From NCBI RefSeq assembly GCF_001949145.1, contig NW_019091528.1, forward strand, positions 249,467-313,466: a stretch of DNA of 64,000 nt, given 5' to 3'. Source of the stretch: Acanthaster planci. Its lineage: Eukaryota; Echinodermata; Asteroidea; Valvatida; Acanthasteridae. Under the pieces are notes generated by a model. The model did no database searches. It saw only the letters and a list, made by a program, of their open reading frames with translations, and was not told where the DNA came from. Of this stretch, positions 45,223 through 57,450 are shown in pieces; the stretch's first letter is position 1; every line of letters begins with the position of its first letter. The position numbers were made by a program, and so were the translations under genes.

Positions 45223-45889
45223 TCAGAAGACGACATCCCCAGGCCTTAGGCTGGTATCCCGATTGGCTCTGACCACCCTCCTGATCGTTTCTGTCCTCTC
45301 TGCGTGCACCTCCCGCTGGTTGTGGGTGTGCAAGGGGCAGGTTGTGCACCCTCTCCTCAAGCAGACACCCCATGCCTGTGATGGCGACGATGGTGAGGGA
45401 GGACCTCCATTTTCTGAGGTCATTTGCACCTGTGCATCTTGAGTCTCAGGATACACCTGCACTTCAACTTCAACACTCTCAGGTTTTACGCACACGTCTT
45501 TGTCACTGTATTCAACTTCCTCTGTGCTGGTACTTGCCACACTTGTCACCAGCGGCTCAGCACAGGCACCGGGATCTTCACGAGGGGGATCGGTCTGGAC
45601 GCCAAACTCTACATGCTCTACCAATGGCTCGGCACGGGTACTAGCTTGGTCATTACCTGACGTACAAGGTGCTTGTGCAGTCGGTCCGTCCGGGGTATCC
45701 TCGTCATGTCTTTGCTGGTTAGTCTCCTCATGTATTTGCTGGTCAGCCTCATGTGTTTGCTGGTCAGTCTGTGTGGCAACACCGGTAACAGCTTCATCAC
45801 CAACGACAGGTTCTACCCTGTTGCAACAGCATCTGTGTCTTGGACTGGAGCCCCCACCTTCCTCGTTACCACTTCTATCTCTTTTACAA
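45223..45889 (-). CDS. CAP gene terminal exon 7 (cytoplasmic tail)
   Basis: Acceptor caactgtag, in phase with exon 6; stop TGA at 45225-45223. About 220 residues: Cys cluster HRCCCNR, a short Gln/His repeat (TDQQTHEADQQIHEETNQQR, three copies), acidic stretches and a Cys-containing CLRRGCTTCPLHTH. No domain recognised; probably disordered. Confidence 0.75.
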
Positions 45890-48800
45890 CTACAGTTGTA
45901 TTTTAAAAAAAGTTAAAAGGAAGAATGTTTTTAACATTTAGCTGATATGTGTAGGTGTAAGAGTTTGTTACTCAGAAAAACGCTGCTTGCCCTTTGCAAC
46001 AACTCTTCTGAAGGTCACATTCAATTGGCAAAGTTTAACCAAAGATCAAATATAATACTTCTTGCGGTAAAATTAAAACTAAGATGTCTTTGCAAACTCT
46101 AACTTTGGGCCGTTACATGTGATCATATAAAAATTCACCGGGAAGGAAATGATGCTTTAATGGCAAATACTTGTATATTCATTTACATTCATTAATTTTC
46201 AGAATCACATTAAAATCACTTCCTGCCGGGGATTCCGGATCCGTACATGTATGCTTTACATGCGTGGCCGGAGTCTCCGAACTCGGACAAGGGGCACAGG
46301 GCCCTGTAACAAAAGACCGTACTCGGAACAAAAGACCAAGCTGCTGGGCATTAACGACATTTTTTCACTCTCAAAGGGGGAGAGAATCTAACCTTGTTTT
46401 GAAACAGTATACCACGGTTAGGGCATAGCGTTAGGGGAATTTTGAGCGAGCGGATTACCACCGGGGACAAAAGCTCTCAACCACCGCAGCGGTGAGCCAC
46501 ACAGCACCGCTGCATGCTAATCAGGCCCCTATTGAAAAGAGGTCAGCAGCGAGCTGTGCCAGGTTCATGAACAAAAGACAGTTATATAACACCGCACAAT
46601 CTGGGCTTTTTTTACAAGGCTGCAGGCCTGGCTGAAATGCTCAGGCGTCATTAGATTTATCTGTCAGGCTAGAGTGGACACCAGACAGTCCTTCACGTGT
46701 TTGTAAGTGTCCAGTAAATGAAGATAGGAATTTTTAAAGACTTTTGCAAAACAGAAAAAAATGATAATTATCCCGGACCAGCATCATCAACACTGATAAC
46801 TGCCATTGGCAACAAGTGGTTTTAACAACAAACCGTAATTGTGAAGTATTCCTCTGTGATGAGACAAACCCTATAAAAGGAACTCCTTGTGATTAATTCT
46901 AAGAGTAACACAAACCCCTTTCACACACCTGTTGCATCTTGTCTTGCATGCTCTACACGTATCCTTGCAAATATACACCGTCATGCCCACGATTCCCATC
47001 ACGAGGCCCAGCATGACGACAAAAACAAGCAAACCAACGAAAACCCACAGTGGGATATCTGAGGAGTTAAGGAGATTGTATGATCTTATGAAAGCATAGC
47101 ACAAGTGTGGAAGATTTTGAGCAGGTGAGCACTGTACGTTCTGGAGGTTTGTAAAGAAGTTTCTCGTTGGTGTTGGAGTGTTTTCCAGAGTAGGGGTCTT
47201 GCTTGAGATGGATTTCAGACAACAAATGGATTTTCGACATGCTCTTTCTGATATTTCTGCATGTGTCTCGAGGAGCTTTTACCATACCACCATATCTGAC
47301 AGGTTCTTAGCATGCATTTGTAGCTAAATATTTTGCCACAAACAAAAAGCCGAAAGTGACAAATATAACTCCCAAAAGCAAGAATTAGGTGGTCCTGGGT
47401 ACCCCATCCCAAGACCCAAAAGGGGAAAAAATGGCAGAAAGAAATGAGAGGAAACACTCATTGCACGCCTAATTTTGAAAATGACACCAGACTGGTAAGC
47501 GTCAATTATAAGGAGAACATTATCACACTGTGGGATGATGACGTGACCCCGGGCTCAGTTAAACATGTGGGTCATGCATTAATGAATGGGGTCACAGATC
47601 AAATTCACGTACCAAGATGCCCACAGTCAGTCGGCGTGCTTGAATCATTGGCCACGGCCTGTCTTCGGTGACGATATAGGATGATAGATGAGCCCAAAGT
47701 CAGGCTGCCGTCGTCAGACTCTAAATCTTCTGATGGTGCGTTCTCCATCTTGTCACATTGGCAGTCTTTGTCGGCAGACTCGCTCGTCCACTGTTGACTT
47801 TGAGTTCCTTTAAACATCAATTCGATCGTGTCATTCGTCTCATTCCAAAAGATCACGTTGAGATTTTGTTTCCGTTCATTTGTTAGTTGACTGACCAAGC
47901 AGACATGAAAGACCAGAATAAAACAATGATCCCACGGCACAATAAAGCCCAAAAAGGGGACAATCCAATTTTCCCATTTTCTGCTCTCAAAAATCCAGGA
48001 TCGGGGTTTAGGTATCAAATTTTGGGGCTTTTATTCATCCTAACAGATATTAAGACAACTTTTGTTGTTCCGTTTTGGTCCTCCAAGTACTCGTAATCTG
48101 TTAATAGCTATTTGAGATTTTAGTTGTCCATTACAGGCGCCCCTAGAAAATCCACCAAGCACAAGCCACATTTAGTCGGGTGACACAACATAAAAAAAAA
48201 TCAACTTTCTGCAAGCAGAAAATGGCAGAATCGGCTTATTCAGTTTTTTAACCTTCATATATCTGAAAATGGACACATGCACTGCTATGCCAGATGTCCA
48301 GACAAAAACGTTTACACTGGCCATTATCGAGAATTCAGTAGTTTTTGTCCAACGATTAAGCTATATGGGGGCCTACTTACGGCAAAGTCCGTCATCACAC
48401 CACTCTCCTTGCCCACATTTAGTGCATGGTGGACCGGTAGTATAAGGTGTGGGTGGGTCAAATCCTGAGCTGTAATAAACAAACTCAATCGTCAAAATTA
48501 ATTGAGGGGAAAAATATTTGTTCACATTTACACGAAGAAAGAATACTGGTAGCACAGTGTGGATAATTGTCATTAATTAAATCATGTCTTTATACCTTTT
48601 CTGGAAATAAAAAAAAAGTTACCTGTGGGTCGATTAGTTTTACACTTCTATTCCAATTTTATGTACTGTTGACGAAAAATAACTTTACGGACGATTTATC
48701 GGTGTTCCGACATGCATGATGAAAATCAGGAAATGATCGCACCTGGTGCCATAGTAACAGACGATGATGGCGCCATCACAACACACAGACGCACCACATC

Positions 48801-51800
48801 CAACGTCTCGAACCGACGCAGAAATCATCTGAAAAGGAGCAAGTGGGTTACGATTAATATCTTGACCAGACAATAGACCGCAAGAACTTAAAAACAGGTA
48901 AGGTCTTTCGAATACAAGCTTCATCTGTCAAAAACGAACAGGGATATAACATGCTGCTAAAGTCCCTGATTTCATTTTAATATCATTAAGTTTTACCAGG
49001 GCCCTTGACGTTGAAGGGTAAGTTGTAGAATATTCGGATCTGAACAATAAATAGTTCCATCACCGATTAGGACCAGTGACAGAAAGCGCCAGGAGGCAGT
49101 TAAGTTTGGAAACTGATTCTCTTCATAATGACTTCTTTTTGTCACATCGTACCGTAAGATAGTGTCTGCATCCACCGGCATGGTAGCATGCGCCAGTGCC
49201 GTAGTTGAACTCCTGCCCTTCGGTCCGCCAGGCGGTGACGGCGCCAGCCAAGGTCCCATTTCTCGGCCCGGCCCAAACGTTCTGACGTAGGCGGCCGTCG
49301 TAAGCGAGCGGGGCGGGCGTCAGCGGCAGACCGTAGTCCAAGGTGCAGCGACGGGACCACAGCTCGGCCAGTCGGGCCAGGCCTGAACTCCAACTCTGCC
49401 AGACAAAAAAATGAGAGGAAATTTACCCAGCGGCAAGGTGGGGTAATATGCCCTGGCAAATTATCTTACTGCCCCTGGTTGCCATCCGCCCCAAATGCCT
49501 CAAACAGCCAAGAAAAAGTATGCTGTCTGCCTCCAAATCGACCCCAATAAAACAGTTGATCGTGTCTCAAATATATCCTTGCTGTTTCTTTCTTTAAAAC
49601 CATACTGTTGGTACTCCGTCTTTACAAGTCAACGTGACTTTGCGATTTTGCAGGCACAAAAATACACAAGCGCTAGTGCTCGTTACCAGATAATGATACC
49701 TTTCTGTACTAACGATGGAAACTGTTATTCAGATCCCCCAGCCATAAGTGGTTCAGTCTCTCATGATTGTTGATATACAAGACGAATGGGTTTTGACTTC
49801 AACACTCTTCACGCGTGAAGCTGAGGGTAGACTTTGCTTTCTAGGCAATTTATACGGGTAGCATAAAGTCCAGTCTTAAAAAAGTGCAGTCATATGGCCA
49901 TTACGGAGATTTGCGACGGGACGCTGTCTACATTGTTGGAGCCAGACACTCCAAACCCATCTCATTGAGTCGTACTGTTTGAACTCCGTGTCGATTTTCT
50001 CTGAATCCTAACGAATTGTAACGAGCACATGAACTGAAAGCAAACTTCCCAAAATTTCATCTCATGTCTGTATGCCTTCTGTCATGTTTTATGCCATCAG
50101 TACCCCAGCTTTAACTGACACAGTACTCATCGTGCAAGTGCCGTTGCTATGTTTCGTTGGATCACCAATTAACTAAAACCATTGACTCGATAGATCTAAT
50201 CTTGAGAACAAAGATCAGTGTGTGTGTGACTCTGTGGCGATGTTAGATAGTATCACTAAAATGTAACCAATAGTGTGTTCACCGGTCAATTGTGCACCTC
50301 GGTGTTAGCTTCCTTGTAATCTCACAGGTAATACATAACATATTCAAAACACGCCTCTCTCTATTCTCAACAACCTAAATTTTATAAAACTTACTGAGAA
50401 AATTAAGACTCTATCGAGCTATGGGCGGTGACATAGCTGGGATACATTTTGCAGTGAGGAGGGAGGCATGTGGGGAGCCCTCATTTATCAGAGGGGGTAC
50501 TCAATATGGCTTCGATCACAGTTAAAACGCTGATCAAGGCGGACTATCACCCTGGGAATTTTCCTTCTCTAATTTTTAAGCGGGGGGAAAATAGGTGCAC
50601 AGAACTCAAGCCGGGGGTGTGCCCTCCTAAGTGACACCATCGTGGGTCTAATTTGCGGGGTGAGAAGGGGGTGCGATGTTGAGGTAAGTTTCTTGAGATA
50701 GGCCACTTAGTTTAGCAACAATGGTAGACAACATTTACTCTTTTTTTCTTGGACAGTATCTAAAGCGGGCACAGCCTCCGCCTTATTATACGTCACTTCT
50801 TCTTAGTGAACTCAATATACAAGCGATACAAAACGCATTATAAAGATACAAAATGCCGAATATGAAACGGCATCAGAATACGGACTCTATGTACGCAATA
50901 CAAGAGAAGCGAAAAACAAACATCAGCCATTGCCGTACCCGTAGGAAGGGGGGCGGTCATGGACGCACGGTGCAAAAGCGAAGACTAGGCTGTCGCGATA
51001 TGAAAACACCCTTCTAGCCATCAATCTTGCGGATGCGACCGAGGGGATGGAGGATGCATGGACTGAAGAGCTTTGCATGTCAATCGGTCATTGGCACAAA
51101 TCCGCATTACTTCAGCAGTTCAGTGGGGAAAAGAATATCAAGTGTATCTTATTCTCATTTTTTTGTCAGGAGGAATAAAAAGAATAAAAAGGGCGTTTGG
51201 TGCTCTTCTTTCGCTACTTGTCTTTGGTTTGAAATATCGGTAAGCTGAACAAATAATTGATTTGACGGGAAATATAGCCATGTTGAACTATTGGATTAAA
51301 GTATAGTGACAGTGGAATGTACCATTAAATTTTCGGGTTGCTAGTCGAGAGAGTGAACGTAGTCATGTTTTGGTTTTTGGTAGTTTTGGGGTTTTTTTGG
51401 GGGGGGGACACATGGAAAACAGAAATGCCTAAAAATGAAATGTACATGTAAGTGGCTGATATCTGTATATGACCAACGACATCCCGTTCATTGGGGACTT
51501 GGACTTGTATGTAACGTATACAATGTTTTCGACTTTCGAACTGCTTTTAGTCTGCCAGGTCTGTTTAAATGACCCATCATCAACATGCCCTAGGAATCGA
51601 ACAGATGGCAATTTGGCAGAAGTTTTTTTTTTTCTCTCGTTTCACTTACCAGCCTGGGCATGTCGGCAGCGGGTGGCTCCGTCCTCCTTCTGGCGGTGTT
51701 GTGTAATTTCAGGGCTTCCTCACGGAATGTCGAAAATGATGATGATGACAGTGGTGATGAGAGTGATTCATCCCAGCCGTGAGGGGCCCCTCTTGGTCTT

Positions 51801-51973
51801 GGAGTCCGCCGGGTGATGAGGTCCGGCTGCTTTGCGGTCGTCCTCGACTTCGCCGCCGAACAGTTGCTGAGCGGCGAGTATGGGTCGTGTTGTCTCCCGG
51901 TCGGTATGACTGCACCATTCGCTATGAGGGTGCGAGACAGCAGTAGGCCAGGGAGGGCCAGTGCCCACAACAT
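45223..51973 (-). CDS. Membrane-anchored CAP superfamily protein (GLIPR1/PI16-like)
   Basis: Minus-strand exons 51973-51650, 49395-49153, 48828-48743, 48469-48381, about 47890-47613, 47058-46929 and 45889-45223 encode about 600 residues. Order: signal peptide (MLWALALPGLLL...), Pro/Ser-rich pro-region, CAP domain (ALKLHNTARR; WSSGLARLAELWSRRC; RLRQNVWAG; CRHYLT; VGCGASVC; IVCYYG), a Cys pair-rich short segment (CTKCGQGEWCDDGLC), an acidic stalk, one transmembrane helix (WVFVGLLVFVVMLGLVMGIV), then a Cys-rich and Gln/Glu-rich cytoplasmic tail. CAP proteins are secreted or surface proteins with varied roles (lipid binding, protease-related, immune); the exact function is not predictable. Most junction phases agree; the exon 4-5 junction does not fit simply. 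The long tail is unlike typical GLIPR1. Confidence 0.85.
46216..46700 (+). repeat. Long interspersed repeat copy 2 (pairs with 38745-39215)
   Basis: Same word order as the copy at 38745: cctgccggggattccgg, taacaaaagaccgtactcgg, gggcatagcg, gctgcaggcctggctgaaat and aggctagagtgg. It lies in the minus-strand CAP gene intron 6. Confidence 0.75.
46929..47058 (-). CDS. CAP gene exon 6 (transmembrane helix)
   Basis: Acceptor taactcctcag; donor gtgtgt; phases fit both neighbours. It encodes PLWVFVGLLVFVVMLGLVMG and IVGMTVYICKDTCRACKTRC, a single membrane helix followed by a Cys/basic stop-transfer segment. Confidence 0.88.
47613..47890 (-). CDS. CAP gene exon 5 (acidic stalk, start uncertain)
   Basis: Donor gtacgt after 47613 fits exon 6 in phase. 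It encodes FWNETNDTIELMFKG (two N-glycosylation sequons nearby) and an acidic KMENAPSEDLESDDGS segment. The best acceptor (gcttggtcag, exon start 47890) is out of phase with exon 4 by one base, so an extra small exon, a different acceptor (for example near 47765) or a sequence error is possible. Confidence 0.55.
48381..48469 (-). CDS. CAP gene exon 4 (Pro/Thr linker and Cys segment)
   Basis: Acceptor tttattacag; donor gtaagt. It encodes GFDPPTPYTTGPPCTKCGQG and EWCDDGLC, similar in layout to the short Cys-rich hinge after CAP domains in CRISP/GLIPR proteins. Confidence 0.85.
48743..48828 (-). CDS. CAP gene exon 3 (CAP core end)
   Basis: Acceptor ccttttcag, phase 0 in, phase 2 out. MISASVRDVGCGASVCCDGA and IIVCYYGT align with the VVWA-x4-VGCG...LVCNYGP part of CAP domains at the same spacing from HYLT. 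Confidence 0.92.
49153..49395 (-). CDS. CAP gene exon 2 (CAP core)
   Basis: Acceptor tgtctggcag, phase 0, 81 codons, donor gtacga. It encodes WSSGLARLAELWSRRCTLDY, LRQNVWAGPRNGTLAGAVTA and GACYHAGGCRHYLT; the last is the CAP signature region (usual form GHYTQ). Confidence 0.92.
49396..51649 (-). other. 2.2-kb CAP gene intron 1
   Basis: No coding exon or clear repeat recognised. Confidence 0.5.
51650..51973 (-). CDS. CAP gene exon 1 (signal peptide, pro-region, CAP start)
   Basis: ATG at 51973-51971; donor gtaagt begins at 51649. 108 codons. Hydrophobic leader ending around ANGAVIP, a Ser/Pro/Arg-rich region, then FREEALKLHNTARRRTEPPA, the CAP helix-1 motif (LHN-x-R). Confidence 0.85.
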
Positions 51974-53040
51974 CGTGTAGAGCAGCCGAAATACTACCCT
52001 GCTCGCACTAAAATTCCCAGCGTAAAGTTAAAGGAAATATGGCGGTCTCATTGACTTCAGGTTGACTTTATTCACGTGCGGGAGCCAGTACGTACGCGAG
52101 CATATACGAGAAACTCCCATTCCCGTTACCCTTAGTAACGCCATCGCGGTTGAAACTTTGACCTTTTTTACCTACCGGAGAGGCAGTTTCTATAGCTGAC
52201 TGATTTAGCATTAAGTCGGCTGTACAATAAGTTTCATTCTTTCCTGTGGCAGGAAATATATGCGCCTCACTGGTCATGCACACCCACAGAGCTGGGACAC
52301 GCAATTTTTTTTTTTCCACACACACTGCTTTGCCCATTCGCGGTGCAAATTGAGACTAGCAAGCTCCAGAGGGCGGCGGCATAAACTCACGCAGGACCTG
52401 AGTCTAAATAAAGTGCCTATTCATGGCAGCAAAGGTTTGGGGTTTCAGTTAGTTATTGATGGACGATAAAGAACTTTTTAATCTTCTCCTATAAACCCCT
52501 ATATTTTGGAAAATGACGCTGTCAATGCAGTTGATAAATTCGACTTATTCGTGACTGAAATTTTCCCGTAGTCTGTGTTACGTATAAAAGGGCGAATCAC
52601 AGAAAATGTGCTAAAGACGGAAACAAGTTGTACGACTTTGAGAACAAACAATAAAATCATTTGTAATTGTTATTTTTACCGTAAAAAGTCGTCCAACAAA
52701 AATAATCAACAGATCAAATCTAAATCCTCCAGAAGCGTAGCCTACGCAATTTAAAGGTTACTGGATATTTCGGTAGTGTTAGGATTATGAATTAAAATTT
52801 GCAGTTAATGTTTAAAATGGAATGGTGTAGGCTAACTTAAACGCATTTCACGACGTTGTTTCTAGACTCGAACCGGTAATTGAAGTAAAAACACACGGAA
52901 CACTGATTCGATCCACCTGATCGTAAATCGTGTAATTTTCATTACTATATCCGGCTCGCACAACCCTGGCTGGATTAGACGGCAACATCTAAAGCAGGTC
53001 AGTCACGATCAAGCTCGGGGATAGCAGACCGAGAGTTACT
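51974..53040. other. CAP gene upstream region
   Basis: Presumed promoter and 5' UTR of the minus-strand CAP gene near 51974-52300. No core promoter motif assigned and no other gene seen. Confidence 0.4.
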
Positions 53041-53047
53041 CCTGGAC

Positions 53048-53281
53048 ATGGCCGAGTGCGCTTTTTCAGATGTCGGTCGTCTGCCAGTGGCTGTCAAGTC
53101 AGATATGGGTCCCACATGTGACCAAGCATGGATCAAGGTAGAAGGAAAAATTGCCAGAACACTGCAAAGAAACTGGGACATACAGTACCACCCTCGATCC
53201 TACGGGTGCACGGTCGTTCGAAAAGGACGCAGCGAGCATTTCCAAACAAACGTAGTTAAAAGTCAGGCGCAGGTTCGGTAA
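53048..53281 (+). CDS. Unidentified ORF, possibly relic
   Basis: A 77-codon open frame (MAECAFSDVGRLPVAVKSDM...). It has no recognised family. A second small basic ORF follows at 53611-53769 (MLKRRQKKLEKESMLIKAKR..., helix-forming composition). Together they could be remnants of a mobile element or an unknown gene, but chance is equally possible. Confidence 0.2.
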   Translation: MAECAFSDVGRLPVAVKSDMGPTCDQAWIKVEGKIARTLQRNWDIQYHPRSYGCTVVRKGRSEHFQTNVVKSQAQVR

Positions 53282-54860
53282 CGTCAACGATTCGTCTCTA
53301 CAGAAGGCCAAAGCAACGCTCTATTACGTGCACACACTGTACCGCATCACCTAGCTGGACAGCCTCTGATTTTTCATGTAAATTGCTTCCGCTCTTAAAA
53401 CATCTAATGGGCAAGATCTATTATAGCGTGATACACACTAAGAAAAGCTTATCCCCAAACCCTCCGGCACAGAGGAGGGATCGGTGGCAATCGTCAAAAC
53501 TCGGAAAGGAAAAGATCATAGTCATTGTGACAGAGGACAAAAAGGAAGGTCACAGTTTGTGACAGATATAGGCCGAACGCAGGTTACATTAGAGACGGTG
53601 TGCAAAAAAAATGCTCAAGAGGAGACAAAAGAAGCTTGAGAAAGAGTCCATGCTTATCAAAGCAAAACGGAGACAAACTGAAATGCTGGCACACCTTCAC
53701 GGCACAATTGGAAACAGTACCGTCCATGACACCAACCGGTCTTCGGGGACTGGAAGCCACGCGTGAATTATAGTTTTACCGCCCAAGATAAACCTCGACA
53801 TATTGCAACGTACTGGGATGATAGTCAGCGGTTCTTTAAGGAATGACTAAAATGGGGCTTTAAGGCCACAACTCGGAAGTATCATTTTTGATCTACATTG
53901 ATTGCATCTTTCATTGCTGCAAAAGTCATTTATATCACACCTCTGGTATTTGGGGAGGCGGGACTAAACCATTCAGTAAAATCCATCAAGCTCTCTTACA
54001 TGAACATCCTTAAGCGGTCCACCAGTCTCCATCACGAGGCGGCAGATCCATTCTTGAACGCGATAAAGTCATTAATCTGTCCCGTTTTGCACAGCCTGCG
54101 ACGAGCAATGGTCTTAACCTCCAAGACTACATCTGTAACCTCGATAATAAACCTCATCATCGCTCAGATGCGATCAAGCGGGAGGCGATTTTCGTCTCGC
54201 GTCTTGAACAGAGTTTGATTCAACGGCCAACGCGAACTTTTTATTTGCATGTGGCACACAGTTCTTAAATTTAAGTGACATCAGGAACCATTCAATGAGA
54301 TTATTTTTGGAGAAATCTGAAGCACGTGCTTGCCCGTCATCATTTTTCCCTTTTGGAAAGTCCTTGAAAGAACTTTCAGTCGCGAATCACTAACGGGAAG
54401 GATCTCCAACTTACAAATGACAGTAGGTCTAAATTTCAGCCTGTCTAAATAGGAGAATTTAGAGGATAATGTACAAAGGACGTCTGCCAGAGAATTGCTT
54501 AAGGCCTTGACAAAATAATGTCGGGTATTTTTATAATAATCTTAAATCAGTATTTTAATTTTTTTTCCCTGTTTACTCCAGGAGCGGTTCTAGAGCCTTT
54601 TAGGTTTTTTGGGGGGATGGGGCTAGACCAATCTCACGTGACATCATCTTTTAATTTTCGCAACTGTTTTTCCATTGTGTCATTGATGGAGGGCGCTCGA
54701 CAAAAGTATTCGGGAGATTTTATCACTCAGGCTCTTTTGCATGTAAGATTTCATGATAAATCCTTTTTTATTTAGACGCTAACCTACTTATACTTCACAA
54801 TGCACGTCTTGTCCGCCCTGAGCAGAAGCACCCCCTCATCGGTTGAAAAGAGTCATTTTC
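53282..54860. other. Intergenic, unassigned
   Basis: Includes a 106-codon plus ORF at 53898-54218 without recognised similarity. Nothing else supported. Confidence 0.4.
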
Positions 54861-54994
54861 GCAGGGAGTGTTCACTTTGTTGGTAGCGATGCGACCGTAG
54901 CGCGTCATATCACAGTCGTTCGTGAGCCAGCGAATTCATTTCCGACCACAAAGGAGCCTCCCTTGCTAAGAAAATTGCGCCCACTGTCCATTTA
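54861..54994 (+). repeat. Interspersed repeat copy 2 (pairs with 8837-9080)
   Basis: gcagggagtgttcactttgt, tagcgatgcgacc and gtgagccagcgaa parallel gggagtgttcagtttgttgg, ggctatgcgacc and gtgggccagcaaa at 8935-9005. Confidence 0.6.
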
Positions 54995-57376
54995 CAGGTA
55001 AGCCTACCCAGGATTGGTGTTTTTTAAGCTGATATAAAAGAGTCAAAACTTCAAAAAAACACGGTTAACCTATAAACGGAAAAAACATTATACGTTCAAT
55101 TCCTTTCGAGAATTATAACCTCATGTTTTGTGTTTCCAGTGTGCGCACTGAACGTTTTAACGATAAGCTGGGTACAAACTGAGCCGAACGTCCTTTTTTT
55201 ACATTTTAAGTTGTCATATTTTAAGGTTTTTTTAACGTTTTCCCAATTTGAAAGACCGTCCCACAGAGGAAGTAGCGCTTCTGCCTGACTATGACCTGTT
55301 TATAGGCGTAAATCCCAGAGAGATAGTATCGCCCCAAACTCATACATTACATGTATTTCGAACTTCCAAAGGCCAAATTGGGGAACAACTGGTGCAAATA
55401 CTTAATAAGCCGTATACCGAAAGCTCGCATACAAGATGTAGGTATACCAATCAGCGCTCCCAGCACAGGTTGATGTCGACCTAACCCCCCACCCACCACC
55501 ATCCATCCATCCATCCACCTGCTTGTCGAATTTCCAAGGCTGGAAAATGTTGGGATTTTGGTCTTAACCCCCCCCCCCGCACACACACACACTCAAGTGT
55601 GTATTTGCCTGCAACTGGGGACCCCCTATTGTTCCTCTTTTGTTTGCACTTCAACTTTTTCAGAAGACGACCCATATGTTTTGTACACAATTGTCAATCG
55701 GGGATCCTCTGTCAATCGGGGACCTTATTGTCCTCTATTGTTCAGGGTCCCCAATTGAATGCAGAAACAAACTCACACACAACATTTACCTTACATACCT
55801 ACTGTGGACATTACTTTATTTTCGTGCAGTTAAGGAAACTCAGTGAAAATTCTCGTTCTTGAACTGGGAACACGATTTTTGTAAAAGGTTTCCTTGACTG
55901 TTCCTCTTCCTTTAATGACAGACGACCCCTACCCCAAAATGCCTCTAAGCGTCTTTTTCAGAGAAGGGGAAACGTCCTGTGGACGTGTGTAAATCCACAC
56001 AACCTCTTCCTTTCCTGCATCGTGTGGACATCTTTTGTTCACAAGAGAAGTCCACACTAGATATGTAAGGTTAGCGTACACTAAGACCAGCAGGGACTTT
56101 CACCGCTGGTTCTGTTAATGCTTAGGTTTTAAGGCTGTGGGAGTGATCGGCAAACAAATCGACTATTTCCACAAAAATCATGCACTTACAGGCTTCGTTT
56201 ATTTTAAGTATCCATTAATTCACACCTTTTACTGCCTCCCTTTCGTATCTCATATCTCATTTCCCACGTCCTTTGTTCTCCCCCTTGACGATACTATAAG
56301 CTCTAACTTACATATTATAAAATCTTTATTGAGTGACGACTATATCCGGTGATATTTCTTTGTACAGGTGCATTACAACAATATATGCTTCAATACTTAC
56401 ATCTCCGATAAATATTTCAGTTTAAGTAACTGAATATACATATAATTAGTTTTAAGAATTGAACAATGCAAGTCAAGTTGTATATACAATTTGCCGGTAG
56501 ACTAGTTACTTTTATAACACCTCACTCACAGATTCTGTATCTTGATTGGCCGAAAGTGTGATACTTGCTACTTTTGTACCTCCACTCCAAAAATACTATA
56601 CACGTGCAGCCTTGCTCTGAAAAGAACAATCAGATTTGTAGACCCGAGTCAGCTGACTTGGACTCAAGTCGGATTCGGGTCGCTATTTTTGTAACTCGTG
56701 ACTTGAGTTGCAACTTTTTATTATTTAGTTATAAAACAATTATTGACTGCTTTATCTCTTGGTATGGTAAAGCCTCAGTGATCCATGAAGCATTCTATTT
56801 TCCTGAGGCGAATGGATCACCTCGGGGGTTAGTTTTACAATGCCACCCCGGTCAATATTTTTGTGATAGCAGTTTGGTTTAAAAAGTGGCTGGATCTACT
56901 AAATCGGGACAGCACTAAAAACAATTGGATTGGCTTCACGTGACTGGCGTTTAACATCTGCCTAAGCCCTGTCATTAACGTCCATCAAACCTGTCTCTAA
57001 CAGGTTTTACAATCAGTCTGGTCTCTTCGGGGTTGTTTTCGTTTCACACTGTGTTAAGTATATATGTATGTTGAATTAACACACTTTTATTTCATTACTT
57101 CAGTTTTTGCTGAGCGAGACCTCAAAATATAATTTCTTAGAATGTACCAAACAAATATCATCAAATAAATTATATGGGAAAACTGACTATAGTGTTTACA
57201 TATTAATTATAAAGATGTACAAGAAATTGAATACTTCATTAAAAGAAAGACCAAACTCCACCATTTTGACCTAAGAGAGTTACATGATTTCGTTTGCAAT
57301 TCCTTCAAAAATATTCATTTTTTTTTCTTTTCAACTCAAACAAGGGCCCTTCTTTCAATTAGGTATTCAAGTGATT
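54995..57376. other. Intergenic, unassigned
   Basis: No gene. It contains a partial gcgtaaatccc-type word near 55303 and a C-run followed by a CA repeat near 55567-55592. Confidence 0.5.
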
Positions 57377-57450
57377 GGAGCGGGATTTGAATCAGCAACC
57401 TCCGGAACACGGTACCAGCTAGTGTTCTAATAACTGAGCTATCAAGCCCT
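57377..57450 (-). mobile_element. tRNA-derived SINE head or tRNA pseudogene
   Basis: On the minus strand the sequence reads gggcttgatagctcagttat then tagaacac, matching a Pol III A-box/D-arm (tagctcagtnggnagagc), and ggaggttgctgattcaaatc, matching a T-arm/B-box (ggttcgaatcc). The acceptor stem and anticodon arm are degenerate, so a functional tRNA is unlikely. Confidence 0.65.

Noticed and set aside
45342-45916. Plus-strand ORFs over the CAP tail exon
   Set aside because: They are shadows of the minus-strand exon, which is linked by phased splice sites to a transmembrane exon.
57377-57450. Functional tRNA gene
   Set aside because: A-box and B-box are present but the stems are degenerate and the spacing is wrong; a SINE head or pseudogene fits better.
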